Below, in pieces: positions 46,000 through 58,450 of a stretch of DNA of 64,000 nt (position 1 is the stretch's first letter; each line of letters opens with the position of its first letter). The translations under genes and the position numbers were made by a program. This DNA is from Proteles cristata cristata (taxonomy: Eukaryota; Chordata; Mammalia; Carnivora; Hyaenidae), in NCBI GenBank assembly GCA_017311185.1, contig JAESUZ010005528.1, positions 1,860,001-1,924,000 of the forward strand, read 5' to 3'. The notes under the pieces were generated by a model. The model was not told where the DNA came from. It saw only the letters and a program-made list of their open reading frames with translations, and ran no database searches.

Positions 46000-46250
46000 T
46001 ACTTGGGTGGCCACATGTGCCACAGCAGGTGTCTCACAGCTCTGGAGGTTGGAAGTCTGAGGTCAAAGAGACAGAGACAGAGAGGGAGGGACAGAGATAG
46101 AGAGGGAGGGACGCAGGGAGGGTTCTCTAATCCCATCATGAAGGCCCCACTGTTCTGACCTCATCTAAACCTAAGTATCTCCCAAACACCACCAAATTAG
46201 GGTTGAACATGGGTGTGGGCATACAAACGTTGAGTCCGTCACAGGTGTGT
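46000..46250 (-). repeat. Degraded MaLR-type LTR with internal GA-rich repeat
   Basis: GTCTCACAGCTCTGGAGGTT, GGAAGTCTGAGGTCAAAGAG, CTGACCTCATCTAAACCTAA and CATACAAACGTTGAGTCCGT are in the reversed MLT1 order. A GGAGGGACAGAGATAGAGAG-type tandem run at 46055-46118 interrupts it. Confidence 0.55.
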
Positions 46251-48680
46251 TAGACGTTGGGCCTGGCTCTAACCTCCAGCACAGTCTTCCAGAGGCCATC
46301 AAGCTTTTGACCCAGTCTCAATAAGTGGGAGTGTATTTTACTCCTCATCCAGTCATCGATCTTTGTGCGTGCTTCTCAGTCCAAACACCTGAGAGAGTGG
46401 ATGATAAAATTTAAGTTCTAACTCTTTTACTAGAAGCACTCAGCCGAGCTGGCCCTCCACTCCCCTGATGGCCTGGAGAAGCAGCTGAATGGTTTCCATT
46501 CTTCCCCCCAGTCAAGTAGTATCCTCGTTGCAAAGACAGAGCAGGGAGTAACATTAAGCCTTAGAGGAAACCAAGAAGATGCTCTCCTAGATCACCAAGC
46601 AGGGGTGAAATTCAAAATATTGAAGACTGGCAGAGGCGGGCGGAGGCAGGGACTCTTTACAAGTCCACATAAGAGTATTTCAATGCATTAGCATTATGCA
46701 CGGTAAATCCAGTGTGGTCCAGCTAAATATTAGCCTTGCCTCAGAGCACTTATGAGCGCAAAGAGGCGTGTGCATTAATGAATTCAGGAATGCACCGAGG
46801 AATGCAGAAGGTATGGAAGCCAAGCCAAGTGGGGCCTCCAGCCCCACACCCCTCGCTTTGTCCTTTCTGTACTGAACTTTGGATTTCTCCTCCTGGGACC
46901 ATCCAGCCACAGAGGGGTGCCTTGCCTAAAGTCACTGCCCAGGCTTAGTAACAAACCTGAATCAGCCTTTCCACCAGACAGGCTCCGGCTTGGGAAATAG
47001 AGAAGTGAAAAGAAATAAAAGAGAAGAGATCCTTCCATGCGGGTGGAGACCGGGAGGGTCACAAGCCGAGTGAAGAGGAGGCTCGATTCGAGTTGCCTCA
47101 AATTACATCTGTCCACACATGCATGCAAAATGTTGCTTAAAAAATAAATGAGGTTAATTTCTTTTTACGGGTTCCCTTTCATCTCAGGGTTTCAAAGCAC
47201 TTTGCCACAAAAGATCCCCATCTTCACTCGGTTTTTAATCTAAATATAAACGGAGGGCCCCAAGGGTTAAAGTTCGGTGAAGCCCTTTGAACTTTTGAAA
47301 GAAAAAATACTAAAGAAAAAAATGTGTCTTTATAAGATCCAAGCGGCGACTAAGGACCACACAACCAGCAGACTCTCCTTGGGGAAGAAAGGCCACGCCC
47401 CCGCTGCAGTGACAAGCTGGTTAATTAAAATCACAATTAAAACCAGCAGGGAAGATGGAGGGCAGTGACTACAACGCCCTTCCCCAGAAGCCAACACTCA
47501 CGACTGACTCACACGGGATACTTCAGATTTTCTCCAACACGCTTTGGGGAAAGAAGCAAAGAGATTCGAGTCCAGGCTGCCCTCCATCTACTGACCCAGT
47601 AAACTCCACGTCTGGGGCGGTGACACATCCCTGACTCGTCGCTGCCACCTCAGCAGAGTCCCGGTGCGGGAAGAGCCAGCTTGGCTTCCTGTGGATGGAA
47701 ATGTTTGCATATGCATTTTTCGGCGAAGGAAAGTCTCAGAATCTCCCCAGTTCCCCGTGTGTGAGTCATTAGTGGGTGTTTGTTTTTTGGGTTCTGGGTT
47801 TGAGTCACCACCCTTCCTGCTGTTGGTCTTCTCTATCCAGGGGGAGCCATCGGAGAGAAATAGAAAAATTTGTGATGGTAAAAGCGGGCACCCGAAAGTG
47901 GGTCGTTGGCAATTGTGTCAGCAGTGGATGCTAAAGATCATTCTTCTCTCTGTAAACAAGTATATAACATTTATAAATAACGATGGGAAAGAGGAAGGAG
48001 GAGGAAGGAAGAGAAATAAATCTATAAAGGATGTGATTGAGGTAAGCGGAAGTAGAGTCTAGTCAAAGTAAAAATAGGCAACTGCCTGTTTGTCAGCTCA
48101 AGGAGGGATGGGAGGCTGACTTTGACCCAACTGGACGCGTGCAGCTCTCTGGCCCCGTTCCCCATCTGCCCAGGCAATGTGGCTGAGGAGGCGCTGGGTG
48201 GGTAGGTGGGGCTGCCAATATCACCCAACAATTCTGGAATCTGAAAGACCGCGTTGGCTTTGAAAGGATATCTTCCTGATGTGCCTCCCTTCAGTGCTAT
48301 GCCTGGGACCACTTATTCCTGGAAAGGGCCTCAAGACCACCCAGAATTCTCCAACAGGAATGTTCTTCAAGGTCCTAGTGCCACGCTGGGACCAGGAGCC
48401 AAAAAATACCAGCTTGAGAAATGTGAGCTGACAGTTTGGGCTGCCCCAACAGCTAGTTTTTATTTTGCTGATATTGGCCAACACATCAAGCCATTGAAGA
48501 CGGCTGAAAAGAAATAAAGGGGATCAGTAAAAATAAAACAACAAACAACAAACAAAACAAAACAAAAACAGGTTTTGAGCCCATGGAGGGCTCAACCAGA
48601 CGACGCAGGGAAGCTGACCACAAGGCTTTGGCAGGGTCCCTTTCAGAAAGCAGAGAGGTTGCAAGTGAAAAGAGTTTCTT
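46250..48680. other. Repeat-free intergenic block
   Basis: About 2.4 kb without a SINE, MIR, L1 or LTR that I can recognise, unusual for this window. It contains the AP-1/POU cluster at 47505-47807. No exon-like frame stands out. Lack of insertions may mean selective constraint, or just chance. Confidence 0.45.
47505..47807. promoter_or_regulatory. Candidate enhancer: three AP-1 heptamers and a POU-like site
   Basis: TGACTCA at 47505-47511 and TGAGTCA at 47762-47768 and 47801-47807 are perfect AP-1 (TRE) sites. TTTGCATATGCATTT at about 47704-47718 is a symmetric octamer-like POU motif between them. A one-mismatch TGACTCG lies near 47632. Motif matches are visible; enhancer activity is inference. 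Confidence 0.35.
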
Positions 48681-48683
48681 TCA

Positions 48684-48893
48684 GGGGTCCCTGGGGGGCT
48701 CAGTTGGTTAAGCGTCTGGCTTCGGCTCAGGTCATGATCTAATGGTTTGTGGGTTCGAGCCCCGCGTCGGGCTCTGTGCTGACACCTAGCTCAGAGCCTG
48801 GAGCCTTTTTCAGATTCTGTGTCTCCCTCTCTCTGACCCTCCCCTGCTCATGTGCACTCTCTCTCTCTCAGAAATAAATAAAACATTAAAAAA
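48684..48893 (+). repeat. Carnivore SINE
   Basis: GGGGTCCCTGGGGGGCTCAG head, GGTTCGAGCCCCGCGTCGGG box-B region, AAATAAATAAAACATTAAAA tail. AGAGTTTCTTTC and AAAGTTTCAATT may be the duplication. Confidence 0.94.
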
Positions 48894-48974
48894 AAGTTTC
48901 AATTTTTCAACTGGTTTGAGTTGGTGGAAGTCAAAATTCTGCCTTTTGTATGCAGCTGGATGCTGAATGCTATG

Positions 48975-49167
48975 TTTTTGTATTTGTTTTTGTTTTGAGA
49001 GGGCATGAGAGAGGGAGGGGCAGAGAGAGAAAGAGGGTCAGAGGATCTGAAGCGGGCTCTTCACTGACAGCTGCGATCCCCAGAGGGGGCTCGAACTCAT
49101 GAACTGGGAGATCATGACCTGAGCCGAAGTTGGACTCTTCAATGGACTGAGCCACCCAGGCGCCCCT
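48975..49167 (-). repeat. Carnivore SINE, antisense
   Basis: Ends GAGCCACCCAGGCGCCCC. The A-tail reads TTTTTGTATTTGTTTTTGTT on the plus strand. Confidence 0.88.
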
Positions 49168-49169
49168 GG

Positions 49170-50480
49170 ATACTCTGTTTTACTTCATGTGTATATAATT
49201 AAAATGTATCTGGATGCCCACACATTCTCTCTGGGTTAGGGACTTCACAAAGCTCAGAAAAAAAGAGCCCCTGTCCCACTTGCATTCCAAATTGTTAGTC
49301 AAACTACACAAATCCTTGGCAGAAATGTTGAGATAAACTCTGCTGTCATTCTAGGGTGAGTCACAAAGGAAGGAAGAAGTATTATTTGATTCAAAACATT
49401 CTCATTTGGGGGAGAAAAATATAATGCACATCACCACCAAATGGAAAACAAAGGTTGTAAACTTGGAGTTGTCTTCCGGGGACCTTGACATTTTAAAAGA
49501 AAAGCCTTCATTGTTTACAGAATACTTTTTACATTAATGTCTCAGTTTCTTGTTTTCTTTTTTTAAAGATAATTATCTGGGGATATTACAGAACTTCCTG
49601 AACTACCCATTTTCTGTGGGCACATAAGCTTGAAAGATGCCTGCGGCTTATTCCAAAACAAAACAAATTAGAATACACTCCTGACTGTAACATTCTGCTT
49701 AACTCATTATTGATGACAACGCTTTAAAAACTCTCTCCGAAAAGTGAAGACCTGGGATTTGACCTCTGGAGTTATTTCACTTTTTCAGAATAATTCTGCT
49801 CTTAACCTGCTCAGTCTTGTGTACCACTTCTTGGAAAAGTGATTGATGAGGAGAGTGATGTTCTCAAATCTTATGACAGCCCATCAAATAGCTTCCATAT
49901 CCAAACTGAGCTGGCTGCTCAGCTGAGAATATTCAAGAAGCAGGCTCTTAGGGATCATGTCTCTCCTGTTACCCTGATTCTGTACGTACGGTTTATCAAT
50001 ACAGGTTCCACACCTGACCCAAGTCAGGCCCACGACGGTGCTGCCTTGGAATTTGTCAAATCCAAGTGTGAAGTGGAACCCCATATTCTCTTGATGAGAG
50101 CATGAGATGTGCAATTTGGAGGTATAGGGCTTCTTTCCAGACAGAGGAAGCCAATCATCAGAGACCAAAAAAAAAAAAAAGGGCTTACACCTAGAAAGTA
50201 CTGTCTGCATTTGAATTTTTAGTTCCATTTGTCCCTAAGATTATTCAGTTTGTCTTAAAGCATAAGACATCCCAGAATCCTTTAAAAAAAAAAACAAACA
50301 AATATCTCTACTACCTTTCCCCTGCCTCCAAGCTATTTAGGTTTCTAACACACCAAAAAAAGAGTCCTTATTAAATATAGTGATCCAGGTGATTGTGAAA
50401 GATAAATTTAATGTTGCCAGGTTTTTTCCTCCAAAAAAATAAAAAATCCAAGGAACTCTACAGAGATATTTATTGATGTT
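49170..50480. other. Unassigned intergenic sequence
   Basis: No exon or repeat recognised. One further perfect TGAGTCA occurs at 49357-49363, next to AGGAAGG (ETS-like). Confidence 0.4.
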
Positions 50481-50496
50481 GTTAAGAGTCTTTCAA

Positions 50497-50704
50497 GGGA
50501 CGCCTGGGTGGTTCAGTGGGTTAAGCATCCCATTCTTGGTTTTGGCTCAGGTCATGATCTCACAGTGTGTGAGATCCAGCCCTGCACCAGGCTCTGTGCT
50601 AACAGTGTGGAGCCTGCTTGGGATTCTCTTTCTCTCCCTTGCTCTCTCTGCCCTTCTTCCGCATGCTAGCGCACTCTCTCCACAAATAAATAAACAAACT
50701 AAAA
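50497..50704 (+). repeat. Carnivore SINE
   Basis: AGAGTCTTTCAA before and AAAATCTTTCAA after. Middle has AACAGTGTGGAGCCTGCTTG, the older subtype. Confidence 0.92.
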
Positions 50705-50869
50705 AAAATCTTTCAAGTGTCTGGGCAAAACACATGTTGGATATTACAGGCTATAGACCAGAAGATGTCCTCTCCATCCTTCTAGGAGCTACAGTAGTTT
50801 TGTTTCCACGGGAACTACTGTTTCTTGTTTACTGTGTATTCCTACCCACCCCCCTCACCACCTCCCAAC

Positions 50870-50985
50870 AGGAGCTACACAAGGCAGGGATATTGGTTTT
50901 GTTCACTGCTGTATCCAAGCACCCAGAACAGGGCTTTGCATACGGTAGGCCCTCAAGAAAGATTTACAGGGGGAATGAGCCAATC
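50870..50985 (+). repeat. L2-like 3' end
   Basis: GTTCACTGCTGTATCCAAGC, ACCCAGAACAGGGCTTTGCA and ATACGGTAGGCCCTCAAGAA match the L2 terminal pattern well. Confidence 0.75.
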
Positions 50986-51289
50986 TTTGCCTGCGTTCTG
51001 ATTGTGCTACGTATATTAGCTCTTCAAGGGCGCTACACTTAGAGACAGAAGGAGCAACGAAGTTGAAAGGAGGGAAGACAGGCACTAAGATACTTGGAAC
51101 AAAAAGCAACCTTAAAGATCAAAAGAGAACTATTTTGCAATTTAACAATTTGGAAAACTTGCTAACATCTGTGTTTCAGCAACTGATTGACAGATGAAGC
51201 AAATGTATCTCTCTCCATTCCACCTTTATTTCATCCATTTCTCTATTTTACTAACTGCTGATTATACCATTATATATCCTTTCCTTCCT

Positions 51290-52110
51290 TTAGCAATAGG
51301 ATCCCTTCAGTTTTAGCAAAGCAACTGGCAGCGTAAATAAGAACCACATTTCCCAGCCTCCCTTGCTGCTAGATAAAACCAGGTGACAAAAAAAACCAAC
51401 CAAACAAACAAACAAAATACCCGGGTGACTCAGTTTTGACCAGTAGACTATCAGCAGAAGTGAATGGGTTTTAATTCTGAGTCGCACCTTTAGAAGGCAT
51501 GAGTATGCTTCCTCCTTAGCCCTTTTCTCCCCATTGACTGCGATAAAAGTGTGATAAAAGAAGAGTGGGGAAGGTCATCAAAATGACATGACTGCTAGCT
51601 GACACATAAGCTGGACCTGGGCTCTTGGAGACTTGCCCCCTTCCCCATTCTTGGAATATGGATGGGTTCCGTTTGCCTCTCCCACTCACAGAGGCTGCTC
51701 CAAGGACATATACTTGAGACAGTAGTGTGATGTTGAGAACACCTGCACAGTATACATGGCTAAACCCCGTGAAGAATTCTTGTGACCTTTTAAGATGTGG
51801 CAGGTAAGTGGGGGAATCCATTCATCTTGCTGCCCAGTACAAAGCTCATATATAAGTTTCCTTTACTCATGAAATGTGCCACCTACTACTAACTTGGAGT
51901 GGCCTGCCTCTTTCTTCTGTCTCTTCCTGCCCTTCACATTGGGAGGCTGGTTTCAGATTATAGCCAGGGAGTTCCTGAGAGGGTTGCAAACTGGCACAGA
52001 ATCCAGACAGGCCATTTTAGACTGCCAAATGGAAGCTTTGTGCCAAGGATGGCAGAATAATACAGTAGTTAAGGTTGGTGACATCATGGGTGTGCCATAT
52101 TAACCCCAGA
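51290..52110. repeat. Ancient MER/LTR-type repeat, class uncertain
   Basis: CATTTCCCAGCCTCCCTTGC, GTTTTGACCAGTAGACTATC, AGCAGAAGTGAATGGG and, further on, AAGGATGGCAGAATAATACA are recurrent words of an old mammalian repeat. A (CAAA)n patch at 51395-51416 interrupts it. Confidence 0.35.
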
Positions 52111-52301
52111 CGGCTCGCATTTGAACAGTTAACATGAAGGAAAAAATATCATCTATTTATTTAAGACACCCCTATGTGTGGGTCTTTGTTATTATTTCTG
52201 AAGCTATGTAGTACTGGTACGCCGACACAGCCATAATTCCTCTGACCTGGAACTTTCCCTGTCTTCGATTGGCTCACACCACATTTATGTCCTTCAGAGT
52301 T

Positions 52302-52427
52302 TTTTTTTTTTCTTTTTAAAAGTTTATTTATTTTCTTAGTACTCTGTACATCCAACACCGGGCTCGAAATCACGACCCCCAAAATCTGGAGTCACACACT
52401 CTTTTGACTGAGCCAGCTAGGTGCCCC
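52302..52427 (-). repeat. Short carnivore SINE, antisense
   Basis: TGTCCTTCAGAGTTT before and TGTCCTTTGAGTTT after. ACATCCAACACCGGGCTCGA and GACTGAGCCAGCTAGGTGCC are the diagnostic parts. Confidence 0.9.
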
Positions 52428-53428
52428 TGTCCTTTGAGTTTGACAAAGTTATTTCAGGTACTCTATCGTTATTTCCATTTTTATATGCAACCTATATTGT
52501 TATGGATTCTTAGTTCTCATTCCTGTTGTGGATTCCCAAGGAGCACGAGTCTGCAAAATGAAGTTGGAGTGATCAGAACTAGTTGCCTAAATCCTATAAA
52601 TACTGAACCATGTTGCCCCATCATTCTGAGTCAGTAGCTTGACGTACATCATGAACTTGATCACTCATTGTTTTCAGAGAGGTCCGTCTCTACAGCAGGA
52701 TGTCATTTTCCTTAAGGAAAGAGATCCTTAAGGATCTGCTTGAGAATGTCTGCATTCCCAAATCCCACCTGGGTGGTACTTAGTGCAGAGTGGAGCAATT
52801 ATTAAGGGCTCCATAAACCCTAAGCCTCTATAATTATTATTATCTGCACAACTTATCTGAGATTTCTACAAGACCACAGCTTGCTAGTTGTTTTGGTGTC
52901 ATAGTCCATCATAATCATGGGCCAATATGGATATGCAAAGATACCAACAAAACGGGATCATCTGTGTTACATTCCGGATGAATGAGAGACAAGAAGGCAT
53001 CATGGGGGTGCCTGGGAAGGAGAGGATCGCCTCAGCATGAGTTGGCCCCTCCTTCAGATGTCTTGATGCCAGACAGCAAATCCTCACAGAAATGAAGAGG
53101 AACGAGCTAGGATCCTGTGAGGCTAAAGAGACTGCCCAACTCCCTAAGCAGGTGCCAACCAAGAGAATTGCAAGACAGTATCAAAGGACAGAGCTTCGTT
53201 CTCAGACTCCAGGCAGCAGGCAAGCTTGTTTCTGGCACTTGTTTCTGGATTGAACTGGCTATAGATCTTGAACTTCATTAAAGAGAAAGGCTGAGGTTGC
53301 ATTGACCTTTTGCTTGGTTCATGCCCTGATCTTTGAGGCATGGGGAGTGCCTATAATTAGATAAAGACCAAGCAGTGAGGAGGTTAAGATCCCCTTGGGA
53401 AGGAGAGATAGATGCAGCTGTTTATTTT

Positions 53429-53542
53429 CTTTTTTTAAAAGATTTTGTTTTTAAGTAATTTTTATACCCAACCTGGGGTTCGAACTTAAAACCCCAAGAT
53501 CAAGAGTCAAATGGTCTACCAACTGAGCTAGCCAGGTGCCCC
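53429..53542 (-). repeat. Short carnivore SINE, antisense
   Basis: AAAGATTTTGTTTTTAAGTA, ACCCAACCTGGGGTTCGAAC and AACTGAGCTAGCCAGGTGCC. Confidence 0.88.
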
Positions 53543-54439
53543 AATACAACTTTTTACAAGAGGGAGCTTAATCCAGGTCCTGAATTAAGGGCAAACATTA
53601 GGAAACAGGAATACTCTGGAGTGTGAAGGTGGGCAGGGAGGATGGGCAGAATGAACAGTAACATAGAGTCAGGAAAATGCATGCCTTGCTCAGTCAGAGT
53701 TGATAGTTCATTTAGGAGGTGTAATGGACATATTTTTGTGGGGTTTCTTGTTCACTCATTTGACTTCCTTTCAGGAATTCTCCCCCGTTATCCTTTGTGG
53801 TTCTGATTTGTTGGTCAGTCACGTGGCCCCACCTTCCACCTGGATTAGAGACCCAGTCTGTCCAATCAGGGCACTGGGTCTAATTGGGTCTAATCCAGGC
53901 ACTATATCTCTGGATTAGAATGAGGAACTTCTCTGAGGGGGCACGGGAACTAAGCAGAACCAATCAGAGACCTCTGGAGAGATTAATAAGGGTGTAAGAG
54001 AAGAAGGAATTATTTCCTCTTTTCTGTGATTGCTAGCTATGAAGACTGTAAATGAAGCTTTGCTATGGGCATCACTGCTGTTACAGAGAAGGCTGCCTAA
54101 GAATTAAGTCAACTTGGAAGGATAAAGAGCCATGAAGGGACGGAAGGAGGTCCCGAGGGCTGAGTGTGAATCCTTGGCGTCAAATGTGCCTGAAGCAAAA
54201 CTTTCCTCCCACACTGGACTTTCCAGTTATAGGAGCCAATCAGTTCCTTGTATGTTTCTGCTATGTTGCATCTTTGTCACCTGCAACTGAAAGAAACCTG
54301 ACTAATACTGGACTGACCAAAGATAAGATTAGAAAGTAGATACAGTTGTGTTATGGGGAGGCAGGGGCAGGGGCTAAATGCTAGACAAGAAAGTTTGGAT
54401 TTATTTTTGAAAATGACAAGATAAGCCATTTAAGAAGCT

Positions 54440-54600
54440 GTTCAGGTGGCATACTGGGGTTTGTTCAGTGGAAAGGGCACACCCTGGAGCTGCTTCAAGT
54501 CCTGGTGGTCTTTTCTCAACTGCAGAATGGGAGTCATCTCATGTTCTTTGCTGGGAGGGCGTGAGAAACACATTATGTAATATACTAAGCACCTAATACA
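54440..54600 (+). repeat. MIR SINE remnant
   Basis: CTTTTCTCAACTGCAGAATG with the following GGGAGGGCGTGAGAAAC and CTAAGCACCTAATACATTGT follow the MIR 3' half. Confidence 0.55.
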
Positions 54601-54943
54601 TTGTCTGGTACACTTGAAGCATAATAACTCTTCCTCTGGTGACAGTGGTGGTGGTCATGATGACAGAAAATGGAGGAGCTAAAGGAAAGGGAGGAGGAGG
54701 GGGAGGGGAAATGGGGGCTGTTCTTGGAATAGGTGGGCAGGAGTGGAAATGAAGAAGGATGGTGATGAGAGCCACTTCCAAACATCAGCAGGACTGTATG
54801 CAGCCTGCAAGTGTGACGTGAGAGAAAGGAAAAAGTCTCTTATGATCCCCCGTCCCCCGTTAAAATTGCTGTTGAACTGACTGAGCCTTGAACTTTTTCT
54901 TCTTTTGCATCCATACATGAAAAATAGGAAAAAAGAAAGAAAC

Positions 54944-54983
<40 letters not shown>
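54944..54983. repeat. (TG)n microsatellite
   Basis: About 18-19 uninterrupted TG units on the plus strand. A pure tract of this length is expected to be length-polymorphic. Confidence 0.95.
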
Positions 54984-54987
<4 letters not shown>

Positions 54988-55510
54988 GTGCTTGCACATG
55001 GGAGGTAGTAGAGGCTAAAAAGACTCCGCTGAGTAGTCTTCCAACCCAGCTCCGGTTGCAGGATTTGCAGGGGCCTGTGCAAAATGAAAATTCAGGTTTC
55101 TTGTTCAATAAATCAAGAAAACAGGGTTTTTCTTTTCCTTTCTTCTATGATCTTTTTCTTGATCTGTGTTAGTAGTTCTGTTATTTGTTTTTGCTATTTA
55201 ATGTCACATTATCTCAAATATAGGGATACTTAGAGGGCCAGTGAAACCCTCCAGATGCCGGGGGCCCTGCCCTGCAACTTGGCGAGTGCCTGACCTTGGT
55301 CCTTCCCACACTTGTGCCCAGGCCCCACGCCAGGAGCAGAGGGCAGCAGTGGTCACTGGGCAGGGGTACAGGGACGGGCAGACAAAAACAGGGGACAGGG
55401 AGGTGGTGAGAGATGGGACTTTGAGTGGGTTGAAGTTCCAAAACCCAGCATATGCTGCAACGTCCCATTGGGCTTCAATTAGAAAAGACAAACAAAAGAT
55501 AAGATTATCA

Positions 55511-55620
55511 GAGAGACTGGCTAGTTCAGTCAGTATAGCGTGGGACTCTTGATCTCAGGGTTGTAAGTTCAAGATCCATGTGGAGTACAGAGATTACTTA
55601 AAAATAAAATCTTTTTTTTT
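55511..55620 (+). repeat. Short carnivore SINE
   Basis: AAAAGATAAGATTATCA before and AAAAGATAAGATAATCA after differ at one base. The 3' end is GAGATTACTTAAAAATAAAA. Confidence 0.92.
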
Positions 55621-55689
55621 AAAAGATAAGATAATCAAATATTTCTAGATGATGGCCACAGGCCAATAAACTCCAAGCATGTGGTCCCC

Positions 55690-56215
55690 TCCTACGATAG
55701 TTAATTTTATACATTAACTTGACTGGGCCGTGGGGTGCCCAGATATTTGGCCCAACGTTATTCTGTGAGTTTCGCCGAGGGTGTTTTTGGCTGAAATTAA
55801 TATTTAAATTAGTAGACTAAGTCAAGCAGACTGCCTTCTCTAATATGGATGGAACTCATCCAATCAACTGAATAAAACAAAAAGGCTGACTCTCTTCCAA
55901 GTAAGAGTTTTTCCTGCTTTCAGACTCACACTGAAGCATCAGTTCTTTCTGGGTCTTACGCCTGCTAGCTTTTGGACTGGAACGTACATTGTTGGCCCTC
56001 CTAGTTCTCAGGCATTTGGACTCCGACTGAAACTAAACTATCAGCTTTCCTGAGTCTGAGGCTTCCTGACTCACCCAACAAATATTGGGATTTGCCAGCC
56101 TCTGTAATCACATGAAATAATTCCTTATAATAAATACTCCCGTATATATCTATTTCTTTGCAGAACCCTAATCACGCTCTGGGGACGTGGTTTTTGTGAC
56201 TACACCAGTCATATA
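55690..56215 (+). repeat. Ancient mammalian interspersed repeat (LTR/MER type)
   Basis: ATAGTTAATTTTATACATTA, ACTTGACTGGGCCGTGGGGT, GCCCAGATATTTGGCCCAAC, TCATCCAATCAACTGAATAA, GGCATTTGGACTCCGACTGA and AATTCCTTATAATAAATACT follow, end to end, a repeat that is very common in mammals. I recall its sequence but not its class. Confidence 0.7.
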
Positions 56216-56219
56216 TCCC

Positions 56220-58240
56220 TGAAGCTGGCCCTGTTCCTATGTTCCCCACTTGCTACCACCATCACACACAAAGAAAGAGAGAGGAGGAAATTGATTAGTA
56301 GGGAGAAGAAATTACCTTGGTTCTAATGAGCTATCAGAAATGTCTTGCTATTACAATAAAGTACAACTACATTTTTAATATCTGATAATAAAGGTTTAGA
56401 CTCCATAAGACAGCCTACAAATTTCCAGTGTTACAAGAACACAGATTGAAACCAACTGAGGTAGAGGAATACCATATGCCATACCATAATTTCATATGCC
56501 AAAGGGTGAGTATTCAGAGGTAATAACTGAACCAAGTTCCATCCTTCATACAGTGGGCTCAGCTCTTTGCCCTGTGCACGATCAACAGTACATTTTGTAC
56601 TAGGATGACAAGGCCAAAACCCTGGAGCCTGATGTCAGACTCAGAATTATCTTGGAATTTTACAAAAGTAATACAGTGTAAGTACTGTATATTATTTACA
56701 CTCACAGCAGACTCTGGAACAGCGCTCTGTGCTAAAATACATTCACATTTCTGAAGGAAAACACGTGAATATTTATGCTAGCTGGCCAAAGACTATAAAT
56801 AGCCTCATGTCAGTCTAGGTAAGATTTAGCTTTCAAATGAGTTCAGGTGAGGTCAGATTTTGCTGCCAAATGAGTTACAAAAACTCAGTTTGTAGAGCTT
56901 TCTGGATTTGGGAAATGCAGGTCAGAGTTAGTGAATTTGTAGTTCTTGTTTCCATGGTTGGCCTCACCTGCCATTCACATCCACATTCCTGCTGCAAAGA
57001 AGTCAGAACAAAATGAGAGGGGGGAGAGCTTGTGGAGAGAGCATCCCGTGATACAGAAGAAAGGCCGAGAGGAAGGCTTAGGGTTTGGCCTTGCAATTGC
57101 TTTCCACACCCTGTGGCCCCGCCAACGGAGAGCTACGTGAGCCTAGAAAATGAATCAGAACCAAGGTGCAGGAGGCAAAAATCACCACAACCTCTCCTGG
57201 AGTTGTTCCTTCATGCACTGTAGCACACCCACGGAAACTTCCTCCTAAGGCGTTTATGTGCCAGCCTTTGGGGCCCTGAACTAGGAAAAGTCATCCAGCG
57301 CTTTAAAAAACATTTATGTCTGTCAACAGAGGGGCTGGTTGTACTTACGCTTGGGGCACAAGATTTAAGAGGCTGTCTACAGCATCCAGTCACAGGAAAA
57401 TTGTTTGGAAGCATTGTCTTCAAATATATGGGGTGGGGAGTTATCTGTGACTATCACAGACACTGCTCCCTTCCCACCCCGTGTTATCTCCACATGTTTT
57501 TATGCTGTCAATTCAGTTGTGTTTTAAAATATAGCTAGAGGCTTTATTGACATTTTATGACGCCATCTTGGAAATTCTCCGCCCACTGTAAACATTGTTT
57601 GAGGTTTTCTTCAGAGGATGTAATTTCCAAGCAATTGAATGTTGCTCCTGTTAAAGGAAGGCTTTGCCCATGGGGGGCCTTCTATGTGGCAGTACTTCAT
57701 CAGCCATCTTGGAGTCTTATGTACCCTGGAAGGCCCAGGACCAATACCATCAGGAAAAAAATCAAGAACAGAGTCTTATCTGGTTCTTCCAGTTGATCTC
57801 TTACATCTGAATTCTCACTGAACCTTTCAGGTTCTCTTAAGTAGCATCAATTACTTTTTATCTTGCCAAATTCCATCTTATCCCTAAATAAGACTGTTTT
57901 TGTTTTTCTGGAAAGCACTCATTTTTACATCTGGAGCTGCTCGTAGGACAAAACCTTCATGGAAGCAAATACTTAACAGTCTTCTTAATAAATGAACAAT
58001 TTTGGACTGCATTTCATTTTCCTTGTGGCAATCTAGGTTAAAAAGTCCTAGTAACCTAACAATTTTGCATGCTCCAGCAAATACTCAACAAATATATTAA
58101 ACTGTGTAACCAACTGTGTGTTAAGGATTTTTCCCTTCATTGTGACCAATATCATGTGATGCTATTTTTGTTGCTAGGAATACTTGTGCACTTAAATTTA
58201 TCAATATTTTTTCCTTATTAATTCACTAAATACATACATT
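56220..58240. other. Unassigned intergenic sequence
   Basis: About 2 kb with no young SINE and no recognisable exon. Open frames here are short and unlike known proteins. Confidence 0.4.
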
Positions 58241-58244
58241 CCTT

Positions 58245-58450
58245 TTAAAAAATGTTTTTACTGTTTATTATTGAGAGACAGAGAGAGACAGAACATGAGC
58301 GGGGGAGGGGCAGAGAGAGGGGGAGACACAGAATCTGAAGCAAGCTCCAGGCTCTGGGCTGTCAGCAACGTGAGGCTGGAACTCACAAACCATGAGATCA
58401 TGACCTGAGCCGAAGTCAGACGCTTAATCAACTGAGCCACTGAGGTGCCA
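58245..58450 (-). repeat. Carnivore SINE, antisense
   Basis: AAAAAATGTTTTTACTGTTT to GAGCCACTGAGGTGCC. An internal deletion shortens the box-B side (CAGCAACGTGAGGCTGGAAC). Confidence 0.9.

Noticed and set aside
46680..47128. Overlapping frames on both strands near 46.8 kb
   Set aside because: No recognisable domain, no supporting splice sites, and several frames open at once in the same stretch.
50473..51042. 189-residue plus-strand frame
   Set aside because: The first third is SINE translation and the middle covers an L2 3' end; a chance fusion of repeats.
54679..55172. Frames with runs of HTHTHT or CVCVCV
   Set aside because: Translation of the (TG)n microsatellite.
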